From the NCBI RefSeq assembly GCF_007655135.1, contig NC_045128.1, positions 11,284,001-11,348,000 on the forward strand: a stretch of DNA of 64,000 nucleotides. The letters run 5' to 3'. The notes beneath the pieces were generated by a model that saw only the letters and a program-made list of their open reading frames with translations, made no database searches and was not told the origin of the DNA. The DNA comes from Punica granatum (Eukaryota; Streptophyta; Magnoliopsida; Myrtales; Lythraceae). The translations under genes and the position numbers were made by a program. Below, in pieces: positions 12,001 through 23,700 of the stretch; the first letter of the stretch is position 1, and the number at the start of each line of letters is the position of its first letter.

Positions 12001-13982
12001 GGCGTGCGCGCGGGTGGCGCTGGCGGGTCACTATTCACCCGAGAGTAGCGATTTCACCCGAAATGCACTATTTGACCTGAAACAATAATTTAAAGACTTC
12101 AAATGGAAAAACCAATTTCATCAATGAACTCCATGGGTCCAAAATGAGTGGGATATGAAGTTTGAGAAATTTTGAGCTTAAGTCAGGATGATGAACATCG
12201 GCTTCCGACTTAAGAACTCAAGGCTCTCTTTTGATCTTTTCGGTTTTCTTTTCTCTTCCTTCTAAGTGCTGAAGTTTTCTGGTTCTTGAGTGTTCTTGGC
12301 TATGGAGTTTGAGAGGATTTCTTGAAAGAGAAAGGTTGGAGAGAGTGTGTAAAAGGAGAAGTGATTATCTTAATCACTTTTGGGCCATTTATAGGCAAAG
12401 CTAATGACACAATTAGCAAAAGCAAGTGCTCTTAACCCCCATGCTTAGAAAATATCAAGCCTCATCCTCTTCCATTGCATTAATGAAGAAGAGATAAGAC
12501 ATTGATGAGCATTGATGGAGGCTTGAGTGTTGTCTTCAAACTCTTGGATATTTTCAAGCAAGAGTGCAAGTTGGCTTCTTGCATTGAAGAAGAAGAAGAA
12601 GCTTCTAGAGTAAAGGGTGACTCATCTTGAATAGCCCGTGGGTCCCACGACCGAAGAGGAGAAACCGGGAAAAAGCTCGGGTCTCGATTGATCGCGCATT
12701 CGAAGTTCGTGGTTTGAATTGAACGTCGAATTATCGATATACGCGAGGAAATGGATTTAATGAGTCCGAGATTGGCATTTTCCGTGAGAAATTGCCAAAT
12801 GTCTGTATGAGGCTTGGAAGCCGGTTTTGCTCCTTTTATGCATTCAGAGCGAGGTTACCCACTTCTGACAGCATATCTTGTATCTGCATCCCACGTCGGT
12901 CATTTTGACATAAATTGTCAAATTACGTGGGCCCTTGTCCCTTAAGCCGGTAAATACAAATATGGAGCCGGAGATGTCCTAGGAGGCCGAAACTGGATTT
13001 CTCAGATTGCTTTCTGAGTTTCTTGGGCGATCCAGAGATTACTGCGATCTCTGTTTGCTGAGATTGGGCCTCTAAGGATATGAAAAGTGCATCTGGGACC
13101 CTTAAAGCACTGCTCGAGGGGTCTAGATGAGTTGTGTGATTCATTCCGACAATTCCACATTGAGCCTTGAGAAGGCTAGCATTGTGTAAGGTAAGCATCC
13201 GGCGTCAAGTTTCCCCAAAGAGGACCTCCGGATATGGATTTTCACTGAAAATGGCCTTTTGTGCCCCTCAGAGGTTACTCGGGAAACCGTGAAGGGTTTT
13301 GCTGTCTGTTTTGCCCAATTGCGAATGTCCGCTGGAGTTTTCAGGGCAATGTAGTGTGAACTTCGTTTGCCGTAATTCCATCAGACCAGTCTCCGATTAC
13401 GCTCTTCCGAAGAAGGGTATGCCCGTTTTGTCATTCGGAAGTCATTCAGAGTGTCTGTATGGCTTCTAAAAGACAATATGAAGCATTGCTCGTGCTCTGT
13501 ATGATTGAGGGGCATGGCCGCATCTGATATTTGGAATTAACTTTTCTTCGAGAAACCGGCATTTTTGGACTTCCACTGAAAAGTTGTCTGTATACAGAAA
13601 GTTGTTCTGTATAGAGCAGATGATTTGCAAAATGCCTTTGGGGACACTTTTCATCTGTTTGGCATTGGAGTGGATTTTTGGGGTCCAATATTGGCTGTCT
13701 TCCGATGATCGAGCGAACTATCGAAAAATAGAATTGTCCGTGTGATATACTGAAAATGCCGGTTTTGGATATTGCTGAGCTCTCTAGTCACTCTATTACC
13801 CTTTGGTGACCCCTGGAGTCCTTCTGTCATATGCATGCGTCATTTGCCCGATTTTGCCGACTTGAGGATGAATAGTGATTTTCTGCTCTGTTAAGTCGTT
13901 TTTCTGTATTCTGCTCAGGTTGTGGCTTGGATCATTGCTGATATCATCGTTTGGAAAGGTGAGCCAAAATTGGGTGCTGACA
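9033..13982. mobile_element. Solo LTR, about 4.95 kb, Ogre/Tat-like Ty3/gypsy family
   Basis: Starts TGTACGGACCCGAA and ends GGTGCTGACA, with a perfect 5-bp duplication ATGAG (9028-9032 and 13983-13987). No terminal repeat is seen within it, and I see no gag or pol domain, primer-binding site or polypurine tract, so it is one long LTR left after LTR-LTR recombination. The motif GGAGTCGCCACTTA near its 5' end and the unusual LTR length resemble Ogre/Tat elements. That lineage call rests on recalled features of the family, not a search. It contains a very GC-rich tract at about 11866-12030. It interrupts the UGT coding sequence. Confidence 0.85.
11866..12030. repeat. GC-rich GCGCGGGCGTGC low-complexity tract in solo LTR
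   Basis: About 165 bp made mostly of irregular GCGCGGGCG/TGCGCGGG units, in strong contrast with the AT-rich surroundings. The second LTR has a shorter version at 16955-17060. Open frames across it are Arg/Ala/Pro-rich on both strands, which is a composition artefact rather than a gene. Confidence 0.75.
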
Positions 13983-13987
13983 ATGAG

Positions 13988-14447
13988 GAGGCGCGGTCTC
14001 AACCAGAAAGGACCCTAGAGGGCATTCCTGGATTATCAAGAATGCGCATCAAGGATTTGCCGGAAGCACTCCAACACACCTACCTGGATGACATGTATAC
14101 ATTGTTCCGAGTGTTCCGTGAGCTCGGGACGGTGCTGCCACGAGCTGATGCCGTTCTGGTGATCTCCTATGATGAAGTGACTCCTGAGCCCTTGGTGGCG
14201 AACCTCAAGTCAAAGTTTCAGGAGCTGCTCCTCGTAGGCTCCCTCACAGCGTCGTTCACTCCACCTCTACATGACTCGGGATCAAATAAAACTGGTTGCC
14301 TTGCCTGGCTAGATAAGCAAAAGCACCAATCGGTGGCGTACATAAGTTTCGGGACTGTGGTGGGGCTTCCCCCGGAAGAATTATTCATCCTAGCAGAAGC
14401 TCTGGAGGCGAGCAGGACACCATACCTGTGGTCACTCAAGGACCACC
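13988..14447 (+). pseudogene. UGT78-like glycosyltransferase, middle piece
   Basis: Encodes the linker and start of the C-terminal domain, from EARSQPERTLEGIPGLSR to LWSLKDH, matching residues 161-313 of the intact protein. It follows the target duplication of the first solo LTR and ends at the 5-bp site CCACC of the second. One codon is gained and one lost near the first insertion relative to the intact copy, so the frame is preserved. No stop codons. It is 1 nt out of codon phase at its end, and that is completed exactly by the piece beginning at 19022. Confidence 0.88.
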
Positions 14448-17400
14448 TGTACGGACCCGAATGTGGACTCTCCTCGGGGCCCGCATGCGCGCTTTTGGAT
14501 CACGCAGCTTGGGAGTGTCCACCTTCCCATGGGGATGCGTGACGGACACACGTGAGAGAAGGAGTCGCCACTTATCATTTTACGACCCGAAGGTCGAGGG
14601 CGGATAAGTTACCCGGAGTCTAGGGGTATGGAACACCTAGTTTGTCGTTAAGGCATTGGTCTGTACGGAACCGGAAAATCCGTGTTCGGGGGTTCATGTT
14701 ACGTGCGGGCCTATATCCCGCACGCCCTTTCGGTACTCTGGTTTGCTAGGCTTGCATTTTTGTTTATTTACCGCATGAATTAGGGTGCACTCGACTCACA
14801 CGTTTTGACACCGTAACTTCGATGAATTAAACAATGTCGGTGGAGAAGCCGAGAGAGAAGTAAACCCGTGTGTCGGGGAATTGGTTCACAATCTTACGTT
14901 ACATATCATCGAACCATGGAGGTTGAATCCCTGCGTGAACCAGAACCGCGAGTTCTTGGATTTACTTGTATCTGGGCAAGCATTAGACCGATTCGATTAA
15001 TTCGACTCTCGGACCGTTCGCTCACCGACTGGAATTCTTACAGAATAAATGTACAAAATAAAATCCTTACAATGCTCTCGAAAACAATAAATACAAATTA
15101 CAAAAAGGTCGAATTCCAGTCGTTGCGCGTTCAGTTATTATTCCACTCTAACTCACCGTGAGTTTAGGGAAAAGACCGAAGAACTGAAATTCAATGGACG
15201 CTCTCACTGAATAGGGCGTTGGACCCTATGAGTGTTGATTAGGGCATTGAACCCTGTGCTCGATGATTAGGGCGTTGAACCCTAATATTATTCGGCCTAG
15301 GGATCAGGCTCGACCTGCATGGCAAACAGGTGCGGAAAGATAACACGCAACATGTTAATAACAGGCAAAATGTTTGTTATTGTCGTGTTTACGTGAATTA
15401 ACAAATTATTAACCCAGGGGTGTTTTGGCATGCAAAACCTACCCTAGACAAACAAACGTGTGCCAATGTTTTAGCATTCGGCTTTGGTTTGAGAACCTGA
15501 CATATCGGGTGTCTGCAGTCAAGTTTCGTGTGTGTGGATTGTTTTTACAGTGATTCGGTGTTGTGACACTGAATTACCACTGAATTAACCCAACTCGTGT
15601 TTTGACTCTAGATTTGGAACCTAGAGTTCCACCTAACCATTTTCTAGCGTTTGGTTAAGTCGAGTGAAATGATTAGTCAAGTAATTGTATTTTGATACAG
15701 AATACCCAACTGACATCTTAAACGATGCTAAGATGACGACAAATCACAAAATGATGTTCTTGCCCTTGATTTGAAAATTTGTTTTCATAAAAGGGAAACA
15801 ACACAATATCTATTTGAAAGTATGAGGGTTTTAAAAAGGGCATTAACACCGTTTTTGTAATTCGTCGACACGAGTTACAAATTAATGTCCAATTCGTGCA
15901 AAGTTGTTTAAATTGAATGAATTAACCGTGTAAGCGTCCTGATTAACCCGTTCGGGGAATTAATGCTTAAGGTTATGCCGAATGCATTAATTGTGAAAAC
16001 GATTCGTGATTCGACAACCAAGACGATTCCATAAGGATCGAGGATATTTGGTCAAATGACCGCAACTACCCTCGTAACTGAATGGACCCGAATGAGTCAT
16101 CGATACCCGAATCCATGCATGCTTTGTTTTGAAAAGACATTTTCATGTGATATTGCGACGATAATGTAAATTGCAAATTACACGAAAGCCGAGAACGGAC
16201 TCAAAACGGGAAGAGGAAGCCTCATGCAACCCGTACGAGTCTAAGAGGCTCTCGGCCACTTTTCTTTGGAGATAGCCAAGAGGTCCCATGGCCCGAATGG
16301 GGTTCCACGAGGTTTACCCGTCTCGTTTCGAATCATTTCTCGCATGCTCAAACGACAAACATGATAAATGACACGATTAAACGAAAATCGGTATTGCCAT
16401 GATTTGAATAACGCATTCGAACATGCAAACATGCTCAAACAAGTTATTTAAGGAATCGATAAAACAATACCGACTTCATGCATGTAAGAAAACACGAGAA
16501 GACTCGGGAATCGAACTTGGATCGGGCTAAGAAGGCCGTTCTAAACCCGAGGAAAGCAAGCCAAGTCTCGGTTACCTCTTCTTGAGGCAAACCCGAGAGC
16601 TCTTTTGCTTATTTCGGGTCGGGAAGGTCTTCCGAGGGTCGATCCAAACGTTTCCCGACATGCTAACATGTTAATCGAGGATAAACATGCATGATATAAT
16701 GTAAAAGTGCATAAACATGAAGTCTTGCAAGTGAACATGCTTTGTGCACCATATTACTCCATAGCCATGCAAATAATGTAAAAAGCCCTAACTCCTCTAA
16801 GTCAAGAGTGATTTACCTAGCCTCGGGATACGAGGAAAGAGTCGGGGACGTGTTCGAGAGTCGGGTGACTTGGTTGAACGCTTGGAAGGATGCTTGGGTG
16901 CAAAGGATGCACGTTCGGGGAGCTAGGTGCACGGGGAGTGCGGCTGGAGTGCACGGGAGGCGCGCGGAGCGCGCGAGGGCACGGGCAGGCGCGCGGACGT
17001 GCAGGCGTGCGAGGGCTGGCGCGCGGCCGTGCGCGGGCGCGCGAGCGGGCGCACAGCTGGCACTGTTCACCCGAGAGTGACGATTCTTCACCCGAAATGC
17101 ACTAAATGACCTGAAACAATAATTTAAAGACTTCAAATGGAAAAACCAATTTCACCGATGAACTCCATGGGTCCAAAACATATGGTCCATGGAGTTTGAG
17201 AATTTTTGAAGTTAAGTCGGGATGATGAACATCGGCTTCCGACTTAAGAAACTCAAAGTTTTCTTCGGGTTTTCTTCGGTCTTTCTCTCTTGGTTTTGAA
17301 GTGTTGAAACTTGTTGGTTTTGGCTATGGAGTTGAGAGCTTTTCTTGAGGGAGAAAGCTTGGAGAGAGTGTGCAAGAGGAGAAGTGATTAGGTTAATCAC

Positions 17401-19016
17401 TTTGGGGCTATTTATAGGCAAAGCTAATAGGCAATTAAGCAAAAGTAAGCACACTTAAGCCTCCCATTAGCAAATTTCGGTTTGCCTAATGAGGATGAGG
17501 ATAAATGTGGACCAAGTGTTCTTGATGAAGATGATCCAAGAGCATTTATGAGCATTGAGTGTTGTCTTCAACCTCTCCAAGATATTTTGGCTAAGAGAGG
17601 GTAAGTTGGCTTCTTGCATTGAAGAGGAAGAAGAAGCTTCTAGAGCAAAGGGTGACTCATCTTGGGTAGCTCGTGGGTCCCACGACCGAAGAGGAGAAAC
17701 CGGGAAAAAGCTGGGGTCTCGATTGATCGTGCATTCGAAGTTTGTGGTTTGAATTGAACGTCGAATTATCGATATACGCGAGGAAACTGGTTTAAAGAGT
17801 CCGAGATTGGCATTTTCCGTGAGAAATTGCCAAATGTCTGTATGAGGCTCAAAAGCCGGTTTTGCTCCTTTTAAGCATTCAAAGCGAGGTTACCCACTTC
17901 TGACAGCATATCTTGTATCTGCATCCCATGTCGGTCATTTTGACATAAATTGTCAAATTACGTGGGCACTTGACCCTTAAGCTGGTAATGCAAATATGGA
18001 GCCGGAGATGTCCTAGGAGGCCGAAACTGGATTTCTCATATTGCTTTCTGAGTTTCATGGGCGATCCGGAGATCACTGTGATCTCTGTTTGCCAAGATTG
18101 GGCCTCTAAGGATATGAAAAGTGCATCTGAGACCTTAAAGCATTGCTCGAGGGGTCTAGATGAGTTGTGTGATTCGTTCCGACGATTCCACATTGAGCCT
18201 TGAGAAGGCTAGCATTGTGTAAGGTAAGCATCCGGCGTCAAGTTTCCCTAAGGAGGACCTCCGGATATGGATCTTCACTGAAAATGGTCTTCTGTGCTTT
18301 TCGGAGGTTACTCGGGAAACCGAGAAGGGCTTTGCTGTCTGTTTTGCCCAATTGCGAATGTCCGCTGGAGTTTTCAGGGCAATGTAGTGTGAACTTCTTT
18401 TGCCGTAATTCCATCAGACCAGTCTCCGGTTACGCTTTTCCGAAGAAGGGTATGCCCGTTTTGTCGCTCGAAAGTCATTCAGGGTGTTTGTATGGCTTCA
18501 AAAAGACAATCTGAAGCTTTGCACGTGCTCTGTATGATTGTGGGGGCGTGGCCGCATCTGATATTTGGAATTAACTTTTCTCCGAGAAACCGACATTTTT
18601 GGACTTCCACTGAAAAATTGTCTGTATACAGAAAGTTGTTCTGTATAGAGCAGATGATTTGCAAAATGCCTTTGGGGACACTTTTCATCTGTTTGGCATT
18701 GGAGTGGATTTTTGGAGTCCAATATTGGCTATCTTCCGATGATCGAGCGAACTATCGGAAAATAGAACCATCTATGTGGTACACTGGAAATGCTGGTTTT
18801 GGACGTTGTTGAGCTCTTTAGTCATTCTATTACCCTTTGGTGACCCCTGGAGTCCTTCTGTCATATGCGTGTGTCATTTGCCCGATTTCGCCGACTTGAG
18901 GATGAATAGTGATTTTCTGCTCTGTTAAGTCGTTTTTCTGTATTCTGCTCAAGTTGTGGCTTGGATCATTGCTAATAATGTAATTTGAATTGATAAGCCA
19001 AAATGGGGTGCTGACA
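14448..19016. mobile_element. Solo LTR, about 4.57 kb, same family as 9033-13982
   Basis: Starts TGTACGGACCCGAA and ends GGTGCTGACA, with a perfect 5-bp duplication CCACC (14443-14447 and 19017-19021). Colinear with the first solo LTR over most of its length, lacking a few hundred bases around the first copy's 10285-10680. No internal coding region. It lies in the same orientation as the first insertion and also disrupts the UGT. Confidence 0.86.
16955..17060. repeat. GC-rich tract in second solo LTR
   Basis: Shorter counterpart of the tract at 11866-12030, made of GCGCG/GCGAGGGC units. The length difference between the two LTRs here suggests repeat-slippage change. Confidence 0.7.
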
Positions 19017-19021
19017 CCACC

Positions 19022-19449
19022 TGAAGGTTCACTTGCCACTAGGGTTCGAAGAGCGAACGCGGTCCCATGGGAAGATCGTCCTGTGGGCCCCCCAGAACCG
19101 AGTCCTTTGGCACCGATCGGTTGGTGCACATGTGACTCACGGCGGATACAACTCAGTATTCGAGTGTGTGGCAGGAGAGGTTCCAATGATCTGCAGGCCG
19201 CTATGGGGAGATAACAAAATCAATGGCGTGGTGTTGGAGGAGTGGGGCATTGCGGTGACCATCGATGGTGGGACTATAACAAAAGACGGGATGCTCAAGT
19301 GTCTAGAGATAGTTATGGAAGGTGGTGAAGTCGGGAAGACGATGAGGCAGAAGATTAGGGATCTTAAAGTGCTTGTAATGGATGCTGCGGGTCCTAATGG
19401 GAGTGCTTCGAGATATTTCAACAAGTTGGTGGACATAATCTCCTCTTAA
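19022..19449 (+). pseudogene. UGT78-like glycosyltransferase, 3' piece with PSPG box
   Basis: Encodes the last 142 residues, including the plant secondary product glycosyltransferase (PSPG) box starting WAPQNRVLWH. In place of the HCGWNS core it has HGGYNS, and the last PSPG position, usually Gln or His, is Asn (LWGDNKING). It ends with DIISS and a TAA stop at 19447-19449, colinear with the intact copy. It follows the second solo LTR's target duplication directly. The frame is open throughout, consistent with loss of function through insertion and not through gradual decay. Confidence 0.88.
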
Positions 19450-20704
19450 TTAACCGTTTTTAAATGCAATGATCTATAAAGAGCTTGTCTTTGTATATCG
19501 CCGATCAACTTGTAAAATAAGAAGTTGGCAGGACACCAACCCCTTGATCGCCTAGCTAAGGTGGTGGTGGCTGGCAGAAAGCTACCACCGGCCATTAGTA
19601 AAGATAATTGTTGTTGGTTCACTGATAATCTGTTACTGCACATATAAATTTTGGCCACTGTTGGTGCTTGGACCGTCATGCTTGACTGTGCTGTAGGTAA
19701 ACAGATAAATTGGAGAAAGAGATAGTCTAGCAGAAGGAATGAACTAATAGTCCGATTAACTCATATCATCTCACAAACTAAGAATTCGAAGGGCCTGCTA
19801 GAAGAACTCGTTTCATCTTATCAAGCTGGTAACATAAAAAATAGCAGCGGATCAAAGGGGATGAAACATAGTGATGCACGCTTTCGCTTGATAACCAAGT
19901 TTCAAGTTCGATACTTGTTGTTGGACTGCATGCTCGTGTCTATTTACAAGCTATTGTGATTTATATTTTACTATACTAGACCTATAGATCTCATTTGTAA
20001 CAAAAAAAAAAGCAGCAGAGAGCGAAGTAGATTAATTTTTGGTTCATCAATCATTTTGTAAATTATACGTTAGGAAACTCCAAGGTCCCATATAGTTGAA
20101 AAAGTTAGGGTGTGTACAATCGAGCAGAACCCCATCGATCAAGATAATTAGCAAGATACCACCGCTTCACCTAACGATATTCAACCGAGCAATCCGATCA
20201 AGGCATCTCAAAAGCCAATTTTACCAACAATTCAAAGGGACCCAGCAAAAAAAACCGAAAATCCAAAGGGGTTACCAACAATTCAAAGGGACCCAGCAGT
20301 AAAAACCAACAATTCAAAGGGGTAGCATAGTATTGTATAACTCGAAAAGCCTATCTATATATATATATTTAGTTGTTAAATCGAACCATTACCGTGTTTA
20401 CATAGGACAACAATAATTGGTAGGAATTTATAATTTATCTAAGTTATATATTATATAAATATCATTGCAATTATTAGTTTAATTGCTAAAAGAATTAATT
20501 CAAAATTTGAATACTTTAATTTATAGTTAAATATTAACATCTAAATTTTTTAATATGCAGTAAATTTAAACTTGTACTAGAAGAATATATATGAAATATA
20601 TATTAGAACTTCTTAAGTAATGAATTCAAGTAATATTTACATCATCATAGTTATGAGTTTTATTTCATGACAATCACTCCAGATTTGAATACTTTAATTT
20701 ATAG
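19450..20704. other. 3' flank of split UGT and AT-rich spacer
   Basis: The first 320 bp align to the 3' flank of the right copy (59647-59722 continuing at 63407-63690), which shows that the duplication extends past the gene. The rest is AT-rich with no recognisable gene. A small tandem repeat lies at 20223-20323. The target duplication TATAG of the third solo LTR ends at 20704. Confidence 0.75.
20223..20323. repeat. Short tandem repeat, ACCAACAATTCAAAGGG units
   Basis: A motif beginning ACCAACAATTCAAAGGGACC occurs at 20223 and 20274 and in shortened form at 20306. No coding role is evident. Confidence 0.75.
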
Positions 20705-23700
20705 TGTGCGCACCCGAATTTAATCTCGTCGGGGCACGCATGCGCGCGCCTAATGCAACGCGGCTTGGGAGTGTCTACCTTCCCGGGGACGCGCGACGGA
20801 CGCACGTGAGAAGGAGTCGCCACTTGCCATTTTTACGACCCGAAGGTCGAGGGCCGGCAAGTTACCAGGGTCTAGGGGTACGGGGTACACCTAAATGCTA
20901 AGGCAATGGTCGTGCGGAACCGAAAATTCCGAATTCGGGGTTCTGTTACGTGCGGGCCTATATTCCGCACACCCTTTCGGTACTCTAACTTGCTAGGCTT
21001 GCCGTTTTGTTTATTTACCGCGTGGTTTAGGGTTGCACTTGACTCGCCCGTTTTGACACCATAAAGTCGATGAATTGATCAAATTGGGCCAAGAATCCGA
21101 AAGATGAGTAAACTTGTGCGTCGAGGAATCGGTTCACTATCTTCGCGTTACAGTTCCTCGAACCGTGATGGTCGATTTCCTGCGCGAACCAAGACCACCA
21201 GTATTCAAGCTTTCTCCTCTCTTGGTAACAATAGACCAACTTGACCGGTTCGACACTCGAACCTCTCGCTCGCCGATCGGGGATCCTTACAAATGAATGA
21301 ATGAATGTACAAACAAATCCTCGCAATGTTCTCTCGAGTAATTACAAAATACAACTGAATAAATGAATGGATCCCGATCGGTTTGCATTAGGCCAATATT
21401 CCGCTCCAGCTCACCGTGGGTTTTGAATGACCGATAAATAAATTAAGGCAACGCGGGCTCAAGGAGCTGGGGGTCGAGTTCGATCGAACCAACAGTTGGC
21501 AGGAGAACCGGTTGATTCTCACTGTGACCGTTGGACCAATCGAGCTCCCAGGTTATCTAAACACGTTTCACACATCCAATCCAAATTGCTTTCCACATAG
21601 ACCATACTTGGAGTGTGGTGGTGACTCGAGGCTAGATCCCATTCCGCACTCGGGTTGCACGAGCTCAGTGAGTTAGGAGGCATTGGACCTCATGTCAGTG
21701 GTTTAGGGCGTTGGATCCCGTGCAACACGTAACCTATGGATTCGGTCCCGAACCGCAACAAATCAGCAAAAGCGAATGGAAAACAGAAGAAAATTGATAA
21801 AACTGATGAAAAACAGACAAAAACTGACAAATATAGATAAATACAGACAAGTTATATATTAAGCCGAATGTACGTGATTTAATAAGTTATTAACCGGGGT
21901 TGATTAGCAAACAATGTGTCTAACCTAGGCAAACAAAGAGGTGGACTGGAATATGGTTCTAGGCCGATTACATGCGTGAATTTGTTTTAAAACTCTATTC
22001 AGTGAGGTGTCACTATGGATTCACCGAATTAGCCAAACTTGTATTTTTGACTCTAGATTGGAACCTAGCATTCCACCTATCCATTATCTAATGTTTGATT
22101 AAATCAGATACATGATTAATCCGGTTTTTCGTGTTTTGCAATGGAAATGAAAATGCCCACCACTGAATCTACAATAGGGGATAGAAACACCGAAAGTGGA
22201 CGGAATGGGCCGTGCGAATGAACTCGCACCCGAACGGGTCGCCCTTTTTCGTCCATAGATCAAGGTGTTTCCGACTCCCTAATGCCTAAGATATCGGTGA
22301 ATCGCAGAATGACGATTATGCCCTTGATCGATAAAACGTGTGTAGTTTTCATATAAATTAAAGATCGTGGGTCACGAAGAGGTCTAAAGAGAACTCGCGT
22401 ATCTCGACTTGAGCCGCCTCAAATTGGGCCCGGACTCGAGTCACAATACACGAGTACTCGCTAGACACGATCCTATTCGTGTTACACGTCTCGATGCTTT
22501 GAAATTGTGAGCTTTTAAAGAAAAGGGCATTTCCGCCGTTCCGTGAACCATCGATGCGTTTACGAATTAATAATCAATTTATCCAATTATTTGGTCCGAG
22601 TGATTTAATTAATCGAATGACACGTCCCGTTTCTCCCATTTGTGAAATTATTCGGTGGCAGTGATCTTATATCATGGGTATTATGGATTTAACGAGTAAT
22701 TGTCCGAAATTAACTTATCTATCATGTCACTATCGCGTGACTAACGATAAAAACACGAACATAAATACACTCAATTCCAAGGAACGATTCCGAAACGACT
22801 AAGGAGATCACTCTAATCATTTCTTGCATGCATAATATGTCAAATATGGTAGCAACACGAGTTTCAACCAAATCGATGTCGTCATGATCATGAGTGCGCA
22901 AATGGACACGCAAACACGCATAAGCAAAGAATTTAAAGGAATAAACAAAACGACATCGACTCATGTAATAACAAAACGGAGAAACGCGGGAACCAACCCA
23001 TTTCGAGGCGAAAGAGGTTTTCTCAGACTCGTGTACTCCAAAGAAACTCTCGGCCACATCCCATCAAGAATGGCCGAGAGCTTCCGTGGCTCACATGGGT
23101 CAAGACGGCCTCTTCGACCCCGATTTGAATCCTTTCCCGTCATACTAACATATTACACACAATTAACGATAGTAGAGGCACGGGAACTAACTAGCTTTGG
23201 GGAAGGGGAGGCCACCTTAGCGTCAGATGGACCGAAGGAGCTCACGGGTCCCTCCCTCAGGACTTTGCCGTGAGCTTCCGAGGTTTAATCGAGCTATGGT
23301 GGTCTCTCCTACCTCGATTCCGGTCATTTCCCGTCATGATGCATGTATTCTTACGACGTATGAACGTGATATGGGAAGCAAGTTTGCATGAGATTGTATG
23401 AGAATGCATGGGACCCTATAAAAGTCATAACTTGCATGCAATATGTGTGTTAATCACCTTATCACCCCCAAAACGAACAAAGATCGAAGGTCTAACCCTT
23501 TTAAGTCGTAGAGAAGTGTTACCTAGCCTCGATGTACGAGGAAAAGAGTCGGGGAAGTGGCAAGGGGGTCGGGTGACCCGGTTAGACGTGGAGGGCAAAA
23601 TGTACCCGAGGATGGACGGCAGCGGCAGCTTGGAGAAAATGAGGTCAGCACGTCGGGTCCGACCATGGCACCGAGCGAGATTAGGCTCCTTGGACTCCTA

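Noticed and set aside
11727..12080. Overlapping Arg/Ala/Pro-rich frames on both strands
   Set aside because: Produced by the GC-rich repeat tract in the solo LTR, which lacks stop codons by composition.
9033..13982. Large intron in the UGT gene instead of a mobile element
   Set aside because: TG...CA ends, a perfect 5-bp duplication and two further related copies with other duplications show insertions. The intact copy has no intron here.
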